Shown here: in pieces, positions 1-10,430 of the stretch
Layout: every line of letters begins with the position of its first letter
Position numbering within the stretch: the first letter of the stretch is position 1
Program-made: the position numbers and the translations under genes
DNA from: Salminus brasiliensis
Lineage: Eukaryota > Chordata > Actinopteri > Characiformes > Bryconidae
Direction: 5' to 3'
NCBI RefSeq assembly: GCF_030463535.1
Contig: NC_132888.1
Coordinates: 2,311,480 to 2,375,479, forward strand
DNA length: 64,000 nt
The notes under the pieces: model-generated
What the model was told of the DNA's origin: nothing
The model's input: only the letters and a program-made list of their open reading frames with translations
Databases searched by the model: none

Positions 1-175
1 CAGACACATCAGCAGGTAAAGGGCTGGTTTAAAATGCATGTAGTTGAAGTGGTTAAATGGCCTGGAAATATAAACATTCTGGGTTTTAAAAGTTTTAACC
101 ATCACTAAAATATCAGCATTACAAATACCCCTAAAACCAGAGTGAAATCAGTGTGCACCAGATACGTGTGTCTAC

Positions 176-317
176 CTGTTGTCGCTGCGGTTCTCCATGT
201 TGACGGGATTAGGGGAAGAGCGGTGGGCGGAGATGGGGATGAGGTTCCCTCTTTCCCCAGGAAACTCAGACTGGATTCTGGGGGAGGTGTGTGTGATGGG
301 TTGGGGGACAACCTTGG
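176..317 (-). CDS. sap130: sap130 exon, residues 421-468 (last one in the window)
   Basis: It encodes RIQSEFPGERGNLIPISAHR followed by SSPNPVNMENRSDN and ends in phase 2 with donor GTAGAC. The next exon lies left of the window; positions 1-175 are intron. Confidence 0.92.
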
Positions 318-657
318 CTAAAAAAGAAAACAGATACGTTCGTCAGGGAATCTGACGAGGAGACACACCCTTAGGGTTGGGTGGAGTGTCATAACGCACT
401 GGGTATGACCCAGTATTGTGTACACACATTTATATGCAGTATATGGACAAAAGTATTGGGACACCTGCTTATTCATAGTTTCTTCTGAACTCAATGGAGT
501 TTAAAAAAACAAAAGTCTCTACTGTCCAGAGAAGACGTTCTACTAGATTTTGAAGGAGCATTGCTGTGAGGAGTGAGGTCAGGATGTTGGATGATGATGA
601 TCACCACCCCAACTCATTATCCCAAACTCCTCAACTCATCCCAAAAGTACTAGATGG

Positions 658-691
<34 letters not shown>

Positions 692-3600
692 TTCCAGAGA
701 ACACAGCTCTTCCACTGCTCCACAGCTCCTCAATGCTGGGGGGCTTTATACCCCTCTAGCCCACACCTGGCATTAGGCAGCATGGAGCCAATAGGTTCAT
801 GTTTATTTATCTGCTCCAGAGAGGCAGTGCTTCTCTACAGAGACTGGACCAGCTTTTGCACATAACCTAAAGTAGCTGAATGCATTCAATAGAAGGGGTG
901 TCCACAAACATTTGGACATATAGTGCATGTTAAAAAAAATACACTTTTTTATGTATATATGCATACAGATAAAGAATTACAAGGTCCAGAGTGTAGGAAT
1001 CCGACCCCCCAGGACTGAAGGTCCCCATCGCTGGTCTAGGTGAATCTCTTACAACTGAAAGCGCATGTCGTTCTAGCAGGGAAGGGGAATTGATCTAGTT
1101 ATATAGTTAACCAAGGAACCATGCGTTGTGATGAGCTGCTTACCCACTGGGATGGTGGAGGTGGTCACTGCAGTGGCATGGGTGGAATGAGAGGCCATAG
1201 TCACAGTAACTATATTACTGCTGGGTATCTGAGTTTGGGGAACGGAGCCTGTAAAAATGAGCAAGTCAAGAAAGACACATTAGGCAATCTGACAATTACT
1301 CAAAACACTGATCATCAAATAAAAGCAAAAACAACATTCTGCTAATAAATGGTCGCCCTTTCACTGAGCGCCTCGAGTCCGGTGACCTACCCGCTGTTGT
1401 GGGAGATGGGGCAGTGGCAGTGTTGGTGGCCAGAATGGGGGCCACTGTAGCTGCAGCAACAGGCGTCACAGTGCTAAAGATTGGTTTCTGCTGGCAAAGA
1501 GAAGAACGTGAAGAACGTGAAGGATGAAGAACGTGCACCACCATGCTTTAACCTCTAAAAAAACGCTGTAGCCCGAATACGGTCTGCAAATTAGTCACTG
1601 TGAATATCTAGCAGTATAGCTGAAGCATTACAGGTCCAATATAAGCAACTAAGATACCATAGTTAAGCTTAGAATCTCGATTTTTTGTTGATTCTTTAGT
1701 TTATTTCAGAAAATATATATTTTGGTCGCAAAAATGCCCAGAAAAACTTATTAAAAAAAAAGAAGTTAGGTACAGTATGCATATATATATATATATATTT
1801 TATTTTTATTTTTTTCCCCATGAAGCCATTTTTAGCCAAGGTGGGCATAATTATACACACACACCACTGCATACCTTAGGTCGTCCCCTTTAAAACAACA
1901 CAAAATTTGTATCTTTCCTTCAGTCCTTTCGTTAGTAATCCTCACGTTAGTGTACAGAGTGCTTGAAAAGACAGCTCAAAATAAAATAAAAGGGATTAAA
2001 AAAAATAATTAAAATATGATCCCCTTGGATCTCCACCTCAAACAACATTTTTGTCAATTAAGTCTGTCGACCAATCAGGCGTCAAGTTAAGATTATGCAC
2101 AACCAAGTAGGCAGGAAGCTTTCCTCAGGAATACGCATTCTGTTCCAGCATGTCAAAAAACTCACCACAAAAAAAAACACCCACTGATTTATTTCAAAAC
2201 AAACTCCAATCATATAGGAAGGTTGAAGAGGTTTTGGGGGAGTTGCTGGAGTCGAACAGCAGTGAGAGCTGTAAAACCTGACTAAATTAAACAAGCAAAG
2301 GTGACACTAAACCCTCCTGCCTCTTTGATCTTACTAACTAGTGATTTTTCTTGGTTTGGCACTAGAATAAAAAAAATAATCAAAATAAAATTGGTGAAAA
2401 AGTGAAGGTGAAGAAATACAGAATAACATGTTGCCATCCAGTGCAGATAGTACACATTATCACTTTTCTGCAGTAAAATTAGCTATTTGTGTGTTGGAGA
2501 GGTTTGGGACTTTGGCGCCTCCAAAGGGACACTTGGATAACCTGCCTGTTCACAGTCTACTCCAGCTAGAATACCTTAAACGCTTTAGGAGGAATCAACT
2601 CAAAATTTTGCCTGGTGAAAGTAGACCCATGGTGACATGATTCAAAAGCAAAAAGTCTTTGGGGGGCTTCAGTGTATAGTCTCTAAAATCTAGATTTAAA
2701 AATAAACCAGATCAAACTTATTTTATTGTGGATTTCTACACATTTGACCACTGCAGATCAATTTCAATATCTTTAAATGCTTCTGTAATTGCAGTCGATG
2801 GTTGGGACTAGTTCTGCACAATGTATGGTTTCAGCATTTACATAGCTAGAGCTAAAAAGCCCTGTCTACTGTTGCTCAATCCCAGTCTCCACCTAGGCTG
2901 AGAACTAAACAGATCTCTAACCTGAGCCATTGAGTGTGGGAGGGGCTTCTGAGCACCAATGGCCGGATGTGAAGGAAGTGTGATGCGGGTAGGTGTGTCC
3001 CGGGCTGGAGGTCGCTGGATGCTCAAGGTTGCAGGAGGAGGGTGGATGGTAAGGCCTGAACGTCTTTGAATGAAACACAAGAGGAAATATTATTAAATAT
3101 TATTTTAAAATGAATATATTAACCAGTAAGCTGCAGTGATTGGGTCAAGTGATGCATCAGTCATGAATTGGTATGGTTAAATCTGAACCCCACCCCCTCC
3201 TCCTCATCCTCTCCTCAGCCAATAGCCTTTTCTTGGTCTCGGTCTATTTTTGCTCACCCTTTTCTAAACACACTAGCACATTCCCCAGATCTTCTTCTAG
3301 CCAATGGCACACTATAGCCTACAATATTTGCTAATAGATTAAATGCTTACAAATGTATCAAATTTTAATTAAAACACATTATTCAGATTTAAGACAATAA
3401 CTGATAGACGCTGCAGGACAATAACACCCAGCCCAGGTCAAATAATGTGAAAATCTACAATAATGTGATGTAAAGTTACTACAGATCTGTGGTGGATTCC
3501 TCCTCTTACCCATGCACCAGGTCTCCAGAGTGAGCAGCCACTGTGCTAATCACGGGAGACTGGGGCCGGGTGGCAGTGACTGGAGCCACCACTGTAGGCA

Positions 3601-6600
3601 TCACTGCTGTGGAAGTGGTCACTATGGGTCGTGACTGAAACACAAAAACAAAGCAAACCATGTCAGTGCGGCAGTGTATCGTTATTAAACAATGAAAATA
3701 TGATTACTTAGCAGTTATTTATCAGAGTCAGGAGCAGAGCATCAGCTGCAGATGATCAGAACATGGTTGGAGAGGATTATTCTGGAGGAGTCGGTCTTAT
3801 TTAAACCTCTGGTCTGCTCTTGATGGTTGAAGTGAGTGGTGAAGAGCATCACTATGGCCAGATTCAGAGAGCTCTCGGGGGGCCTTCAGAAAGCCCCTGG
3901 GAACCTAAATCTGACGAACCTGGCTCCTCACGGCCCCCAGTGTAGATCTTAAGTGTAATAAATGTCTTATTTCCCCATTTAATGGCTGCATTTGCCCAGT
4001 ATTGCTCTCCTCTCTATGTGGAAGTAGGTCAGGTTCACGTCTGCATACCCCTGACCAACCCAATCACACGGCTCTGCCATCCCGGAGTCGGAGCAACCTG
4101 GAGAGCTAGAGCTCGAGCTAATGCCCTACGTGCCCAGTCATCCCAGTTCTCCCGGCTCCTCTCAGCTTCAGCTTGTCGGCCAGCGATGGATGGCTGTCAG
4201 TCACGCACATTTATTAGAATAATAAAACCACGCCAGGGCCGCTCTCAGAGGGGTGTGAGGAGTGTATTATGGTGATTTGGGAGGGGTGTTTGATCAGATT
4301 TCTGCTTTGTGCTTCTGGTTAGACTTTGCTGAACGCAAAAGGAACCTGAATAGGCTGATGGATGATATGCTGGACTGTGGGCTGTCCTGTGGCGTTGTTT
4401 GGGCTGGACGCTGGTCTCAGCACAGTCGCTCCTTTGGTACTGGACATCACAGCAGCTGCTGCAGCTCCTAGAATAAAAATGACCATAAATATTCATTTCC
4501 ATTTTATAATTAATGGATCAATAGGAATGCTCCAAAATTATTTTACATTGACTTCCACTGAAATTTAAGAAGTTGCCTTTGATATCTTTGAGATTTGTGT
4601 GAGTCAGTAAATATATAATCAGTAACTGACTGTCATTAACTACTGAAGACTGGGATCTTAAAGAAATCAGGTGGAAACGCTACACTAAAAAAGTTTGTAA
4701 TTTAAAGATTCAGAAACAAGAAAGTCTCATTATTAATAAATATTATAACAATTATCTATGTATAAAATATTTAAAGCCTCAAGAAAAATAAATAAATAAA
4801 TAAATAAATAAATACACAAGACACGAAATCAAACCCAACCAGCTCAGCCACCGACCCGACATTTAACTGACCTCTGGGTAAATGGGAGGGAAACTGGTGC
4901 TGAGGAGTCGCAGAGGATCCGATCTGCAGTGCTGGAGTTCCGCTGCGGATGATCTGAACGCTGGTGGTCATGATGCGGTGTAGGTTTCCGGCGTGACCCT
5001 TCAAGCCAAACAAGACAAACCATAAACTACAGCACACCTGGCAGAACACACCTCACACAGCTCACACATATAGCTATAGAGCAAAAGTATTGGGACACCG
5101 GCTCAGTCACTTTTTTGTTGGAGTGGCTGCTTTTTTTTTGTCTCTACTGTCCATGATGGAACGGGATGTCCTGCTTGAATGAGGCTGCTCCAATCCAATA
5201 CTTTTGGGAGGAGTTGGGTGTGTAGTAGAAAGCCTTTCCAGGACAGTAGAGACAGCTACTCCAATACTGTTGTCTATAGTGTGCATGTGTTTAGTTATTC
5301 CACCTCCATCTCTCAACACTTTCAAAGGAGGTTCAAAAAGGTCTTTTTTTTTCCCCTCAACATGATCATGCACCCAGATCAGCCCACAGTAAACCCTTTT
5401 CACACGCTGACAATGTCGTTAAGAGGAAATGACGATGAAGCAGATAAAAATCACGCGTGGTTAACCTACTTCTAGCATGGCAGTAAGGTGCTTTACATGT
5501 CCTCATATCTCAAGCAGTGATCTTTAAGTATTTCCTATTAGACAAAATTCAGATGGCTCAAAATATTACCCCACCCTACGCTGTAATTCTAATGAACGCA
5601 CTACCATACCAACAGGTGGTAGACACACATGGTCATGGTCAGATGCTAAAGATCCATCTGCCTCCTTATTCTGGCTGCTGACATCTACTCTACGCCGTGT
5701 GGATGCTCTCGAATAAACAGATTCTCTAATCTGCGACTTTTAAAAGTTATTCAAGAGAGAAACGGCAGGGTGCAGCACCACCTCTGAGCATGAATCGACC
5801 CAAAGGAGTCTTAAAGACCTCGCTCTTGGCAGAATGACGGCTGCAGAGAAAATTGATGTATTTACTAGGGATGCACCGATCCGATACTAGGATCGGGTAA
5901 CGGTCCTTATACAAACAAAATGAGCTGGATCAGGTATTGAATAATTAGCGAGATCCAAGAGACTGATCCATTCACTGAACATGATTCCAGCACCGCCGGT
6001 ACTCTAGGCTTCATAACCCAGAATCAGATCAGAGTCACCTACAGACATCATACACAGATCACAGCAAACCGCAGGACTCCCCCTATCTGACCAGCATAGT
6101 CCCCTCAACCCGTCATCAACTATCAGCAAGGAATCCAGCTCGTCTTCCACTTAAGGAGACAAGAAAGGAGGGGCTGCTCGCTCCTCTTTAGTCTCACAGA
6201 CTTCAAATTTCAGAATAAAAGTCCTGAGCCCAGACAGCACTGTGCTGAGGTCCAGCACGGTTGCTCATTTTAGTGATTTTGGGTTTATTAATATCGGTGT
6301 TCTTGTATCGGTTCTTGTATCGGTGAAAAGGGGTGCATCCCTAGTACTTACTGAAACGTACCCTGCGGATTGCCAGCATCCATTTGGATCTTAGCGTGTG
6401 CTTGGTCAAATTTATGAAAGCCCAGGCCAGGTATGGCTGTGTATGTTGTGGTTGTGGTAAGTTGTGGCACTGAGGAACACAGCTAACACCTTCAAGCTGG
6501 ACTGGGCCGGATGTTTTTGGTTCAACCGGAAACTAAATGACCTGCTAACAGAAAACCACCAGAAGTGAGAACCTGGAAATGAGAAAAGGGTCCATTCCCA

Positions 6601-9272
6601 TAAAGGATTAGGCCTGGTCCTGGACGGCACTGCATTCTGAACTGTGGGTCGAAACCAGGCTTAATCCCTTAATCTAAACCTTGCAAAATACCCAGTGTAC
6701 CGAGATTACAACTACCTGCTGGCCGCTGATGGTTGCTACAGGGATGCCAGGCGCCTGTGGCATGGCACTCTCCATGGTAACTGTGATGTGGCCAGGCACC
6801 TTGTGGGGCACAGCGAGATGCCCCTGAGCAGAGACCGGGGCGGGGGCGATTACGCGGCTGGGCATTGGCGTCTTCAGAGTACACTGGAAATAAAATAAAA
6901 AAAACAATACAAGACCATTAGTCCAAATTCAAATGATTTTTAAGAGGTTTGACTACATTTCTAAAGGTAAACATGGTGGGGACTAAAGACTCAGCAGGGG
7001 GTCCTCACTTCATTCACATTCTATTAGGTTCATACAGATTAATTAATTACTGCATAATATGCCTAGGTTTCATAATGGAAACTCACTACAGAGGCTTACT
7101 ACTTATCCCCCGTCCTTGGCCAAAACAACTTCAGTCAGATGTTTCCTAAAATGATCTACCAGTCTGACATCGACTGGGAGAGGGATTTTCCCACTCCTCC
7201 ATGCAGAAATCTTTCAGCTTTACCTTGAGCGCCCTCAGATACAGTAAAGGCAAGTGAAGTCTCAGTGGAGTCTATGTTGGAGCTCTAACCCCTAACCATA
7301 CAGCATTTCCACCTCCAAGCTCCACAGCTGATACGGGGGTCTTGCACTCATATAATTTAACTTTGGACTCTGCATCTCCAACCTTCTTCTGAAGGCCTCT
7401 CTGGAATATCCGAGGTTTAAATAAGACCTTTTAAATAAGCTCCCCCAGGTTTTCATGTCAGGCGTGGGCTAGAGGGGTATGAGGCCCCCAGCATTGAGCT
7501 GTGGAAGAACTGTGTTCTCTGGAATGATGGAAGGTGGAGCTCCATCCAGTAATTCTGGGATGAGTTGGGGATGACTAGGTGGGGTGCTCACTAACACTCT
7601 TATTGTTGACTGCAATCAAATCCTCACAGCAAAAGCAGAATCAACACTCGAAACCATGAATGAGCAAGCGTCCCAATACTTTTGTCCATAGTGTACATAC
7701 CTTGCCTGGCCCCTCAGCGAACGCAAGTGGAACCCCCTGAGGCAGGTGAGCAGAGGTGTTGGAGGCAGCTGGAACGGAGGCAGTAGGTCCAGGCTGCAGA
7801 GGGAGGTGCTGAGCCAGCTGGGGCGGAGCGGTGGGTGCTGGTCCGTGGGCCTGGGGCTGAGGGTATGGCCGGACCACCACTGTCTCCTGCTTATCGTCTC
7901 TTAGAGCAGACGCTGCACTGGAGCTCGGCGCGTGGTTAGCGTCCCGGCCTTCGTCGTGGCCTCCTGAGGAGAAGCAGAATTCACCCAGCGACTGAATTAA
8001 ATGTCTTAAGACTTTGGCGTCCAAATATTTATGCTTGTTTGGAAATGTGTCCTAGATTAGGATAGAAGATCTATGAGGCTGAATAGGGACCAGTCTGATA
8101 GGACATTATGGCAATTTTACCACCATAGAGTACACTCTTAAAAAATCAAAGTGCTACAAAGGGTTCCTCGAGCAAAGCCAACAGATATTATATTAATTTT
8201 ATATTTAGGTTCTAGATTGCAGATTGCTCTGCTGTCCAAACATCTGCATGTATCTGTACATTAGGACAGAAATGAAACTCCTGGATAAGGAGTCTGAGAA
8301 GTTTGTAATCAAAAACAATAATAAACAGTTTTTTTTTTTTGTTGTTGTTTTTTTTTACAACCCCGTCACAATACTGATTAATAGTCAATAATCAATTTAA
8401 CACCTCAAACTGCGTCCAAAATGGAGTTACCACCAGGCCAGAGTGGAGCTTTAACTGCTGCTCGTCTGATGGGAGCAGAGGTGTTGGTGGTCCACCAGGT
8501 CATAGCAAGGTTGCAAGGAGCCCCATTTCCTGAACTCCAGTCTTTTGCTATTGACTTTCCCTTCCTTACGCAAGTTTATCTGATCTCTGACCACCTCAAA
8601 AAACCTTCAGATTCAGAGAATAATATACACTAAATGGACAAAAGAATTGGGACACCTACTCATTCATTGTTGCTGCTGAAAACAAAGAATATTAAAAGAG
8701 CTGATCCTGCTTTTGTTGGAGTAACTGTCTCTACTGTCCAGAGAAGAAGACTTCCTGCTAGATTTTGGAGGAGCATTGCTCTGTGAGGATTTGATAGCAG
8801 TCAGCAACAAGAGTGTTAGCGAGGTCCGGATGTTGGATAATGATCATCATCCAACTCATCCCATTCAAAAGTACTGGATGGAGCTCCACCACCATCATCA
8901 TTCCAGAGAACACAGTTCTTCCACTGCTCCACAGCTCCTCAATGCTGGGGGGGTTTTACACCCCTCTAGCACACGCCTGGCAGCAGGCAGCATGGTGCCA
9001 ATACACTCTCTCCTCCTTGTCCTATTCTATTGGCAGTATTTCTCTACAGGGACTAGACAAGCTGTGTGGTACATGTGCACATGAGAGTCAGCATAAAGCA
9101 GTTAAATGCATTTATTAGAAGGGGTGTCCACAAACATTTGGACATGTAGTTAGCATCACTCACCCATGTTAGACTGCTTTCCTTGGACCGCTGTAATGTT
9201 TGCTCCAGGGGTCTGGGCTTGGGCCAGTCCGGCGGGCAGCCCTGCTCGAGGATACTGCTGCTGAGAACTCAT
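176..9272 (-). CDS. sap130: sap130, Sin3A-associated protein 130, N-terminal half (partial, 3' end beyond left edge)
   Basis: SAP130 is a nuclear subunit of the Sin3A/HDAC co-repressor complex. Ten coding exons join without breaking frame: 9164-9272, 7701-7963, 6716-6883, 4872-4998, 4346-4467, 3510-3634, 2922-3063, 1391-1490, 1144-1248 and 176-317, giving 1403 nt (467 codons plus 2 nt). Every junction has GT donor and AG acceptor with matching phase. Recognised family strings include VVVRPYPQP, HITVTMESAMPQA, VQHIIHQPIQ, TRITLPSHPA, VAAATVAPILATNT and NLIPISAHRSSPNPV. The protein is low-complexity, rich in Ala/Thr/Pro/Val, as expected for this half of the roughly 1050-residue family. The start is chosen because it opens the conserved MSSQQQYPRAGLPAG. 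The C-terminal Sin3-interacting part is not in the window. Whether this is the a or b teleost copy cannot be told. Confidence 0.95.
441..924 (+). mobile_element. MITE family A, near-complete copy
   Basis: A 484-bp non-autonomous element running from ATATGGACAAAAGTATTGGG to CCACAAACATTTGGACATA, with TA at the insertion site. The same unit recurs at least a dozen times here in both orientations. TA target and termini suggest Tc1/mariner-type mobilisation. Confidence 0.75.
1144..1248 (-). CDS. sap130: sap130 exon, residues 386-421
   Basis: It encodes NIVTVTMASHSTHATAVTTS and ends IPVG in phase 1. Acceptor TTTTTACAG, donor GTAAGC. Confidence 0.92.
1391..1490 (-). CDS. sap130: sap130 exon, residues 353-386
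   Basis: It encodes KPIFSTVTPVAAATVAPILA followed by TNT, almost unchanged across vertebrates. Acceptor TTTGCCAG, donor GTAGGT. Confidence 0.93.
2922..3063 (-). CDS. sap130: sap130 exon, residues 305-352
   Basis: It encodes ATLSIQRPPARDTPTRITLP and SHPAIGAQKPLPHSMAQ. One nt completes the split codon on entry; it ends in phase 0 with donor GTTAGA. Confidence 0.92.
3510..3634 (-). CDS. sap130: sap130 exon, residues 264-305
   Basis: It encodes SRPIVTTSTAVMPTVVAPVT and then RPQSPVISTVAAHSGDL. Acceptor TTTCAG, donor GTAAGA, ends in phase 2. Confidence 0.88.
3735..3900. repeat. Fragment related to the 46.88-47.57 kb element
   Basis: The stretch around GATCAGAACATGGTTGGAGA and GGCCAGATTCAGAGAGCTCT is the reverse complement of 47180-47330. 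It lies in a sap130 intron. Confidence 0.6.
4346..4467 (-). CDS. sap130: sap130 exon, residues 223-263
   Basis: A GAAAAAVMSS opening completes the split Gly codon; the exon ends QPTVQHIIHQPIQ in phase 0. Acceptor TTCTAG, donor GTTCCT. Confidence 0.92.
4872..4998 (-). CDS. sap130: sap130 exon, residues 181-223
   Basis: It encodes GHAGNLHRIMTTSVQIIRSG and FPSHLPRG, both recognisable SAP130 strings. Acceptor GCTTGAAG, donor GTCAGT, ends in phase 1. Confidence 0.9.
5072..5290. mobile_element. MITE family A, short fold-back derivative
   Basis: It begins CAAAAGTATTGGGACACC and ends with the inverted counterpart (CTCCAATACTGTTGTCTATA), so both ends come from the same terminus. Confidence 0.6.
5866..6343. 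mobile_element. hAT-type MITE (family C) with 8-bp target duplication
   Basis: A 478-bp element with inverted ends TAGGGATGCACCGAT and GGTGCATCCCTA. The flanks are GTATTTAC and GTACTTAC (7 of 8 identical). It lies in a sap130 intron. Confidence 0.82.
6716..6883 (-). CDS. sap130: sap130 exon, residues 125-180
   Basis: 56 codons, in phase at both ends. It carries TPMPSRVIAPAP and VPGHITVTMESAMPQAPGIP and closes with ATISGQQ; donor GTAGTT, acceptor TTTCCAG. Confidence 0.93.
7445..7693 (-). mobile_element. MITE family A, truncated copy ending at a sap130 splice donor
   Basis: Minus-orientation copy with the end CCAATACTTTTGTCCATAGTG, followed by TA and then CATAC, the splice donor of the 7701-7963 exon. 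The distal terminus is missing. Confidence 0.75.
7701..7963 (-). CDS. sap130: sap130 exon, residues 37-124
   Basis: It contains the conserved ETVVVRPYPQP and, near its end, PLAFAEGPGK. Acceptor follows a CTTCTCCTCAG tract; donor is GTATGT. The exon enters with 2 nt of a split Gly codon and ends in phase 0. A transposon end lies 7 bp past the donor. Confidence 0.9.
8628..9150 (+). mobile_element. MITE family A, near-complete copy next to sap130 start exon
   Basis: It runs from TA|CACTAAATGGACAAAAG to CCACAAACATTTGGACATG, ending about 13 bp before the donor of the 9164-9291 exon. Confidence 0.75.
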
Positions 9273-9291
9273 CTTCTGCCACTATCTGGTC
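9164..9291 (-). CDS. sap130: sap130 first coding exon (residues 1-36)
   Basis: The exon has 19 nt of 5' UTR (9273-9291), then the ATG at 9272-9270. It encodes MSSQQQYPRAGLPAG onward and ends in phase 1 (AACATGG). Acceptor AG is at 9293-9292; donor GTGAGT runs down from 9163. A MITE ends about 13 bp beyond the donor. Confidence 0.88.
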
Positions 9292-9574
9292 CTGTAGACA
9301 AAATAACACCATAATCAGTAACCTCAGCCCGCTCGGGTCCAACTGCGGGCAGACGTCTAACGCGGACCCTCGATTCAACGATTCAAGTCTTTATTAACCT
9401 CCCAGGAGCCCAACCGTGCGATCTGGAGTAGGTGGGATTACGGCAGCAGTACTTTAGGACCCCCTGAACCCAAAGACTAAGACTACACCACAGCAACCAC
9501 CTGGAAAAGGAGTCTACACACTCGGCCAGTGATTATGATACCAATGCAACCGTATACAAGCTCTGCTTACATAC

Positions 9575-9737
9575 TAGGGCTGGACGATATGATAAAAAAA
9601 AATACTAGATCACGATATTTAAAGATTTTTTTGTGACACACGATAATTATCACGATCCATCATCTATAATCACAGACTAAAAACAACATCAGTACCAGCA
9701 GATTCTTAGGATCTGAATACAGTGATCTACACACTAG
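9575..9737 (+). mobile_element. hAT-type MITE (family B), left half only
   Basis: Begins TAGGGCTGGACGATATGA and breaks off after GAATACAGTGATCTACAC. Lies upstream of the sap130 start exon in intron 1. Confidence 0.7.
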
Positions 9738-10183
9738 GTCCTCTCAGAAGAGGAGGAGGGTCTTCAGTCTGGGTTTGAGGACAGTGAGCGTTGGACTCTG
9801 CTGTTCGTACACCCAGTGGAAGTTCGTTCCACCACAGTAAAAAGTCTGGACGCTCGTCTTCCGTGGATCTTAAAGGATGGCGGGTCGAGCCGAGCCGTAC
9901 TTGAAGCTGGAAGGGCTCTCGGTGCGGATCGGCTTTTGACTGACCGTCGCCATCAAGTACGGAGGGGCTGGCTGGTCCAGTCTTGGCTTTGTAGACCAGA
10001 GTCAGGGTCTGAATCTGAAGGAGAACCACCTCACAAATCAGCCACCAGCTTCATCCTAGTGAGGGCATAGACAGACAGACGAGCACGGCCTGGAGGTGGG
10101 AACCCCTTCAGCCAGTCTTTTCTAGCAATTACATGCAATTACGCCAGATTTAATGGAAGGAGGGAAAACAAGACTGGACCACA

Positions 10184-10322
10184 AGAAAAGCAGGGGGACA
10201 GACGAGGAAAAGCAGGGGGACAGACGAGGAAAAGCAGGGGGACAGACGAGGAAAAGCAGGGGGACAGACGAGGAAAAGCAGGGGGACAGACGAGGAAAAG
10301 CAGGGGGACAGACGAGGAAAAG
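10184..10322. repeat. 22-bp minisatellite, about 6 copies
   Basis: Perfect repeats of AGCAGGGGGACAGACGAGGA+AA, in sap130 intron 1, 100 bp before the large decamer array. Confidence 0.9.
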
Positions 10323-10430
10323 CGTCAATAATAAGCTATGAATTAAAACGAGGGGGGTCTACTCTCCTTTAGATGAACAAAAAGGACAGTAAACGTTTCC
10401 ACTAACAGAGCAGATTAAATTAATCACAGA

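Noticed and set aside
9740-10060. GC-rich stretch with TGGAAGTTCGTTCCACCAC resembling a known fish dispersed sequence
   Set aside because: Probably an old retroelement piece, but only one copy in the window and no clear ends, so not annotated as a specific element.
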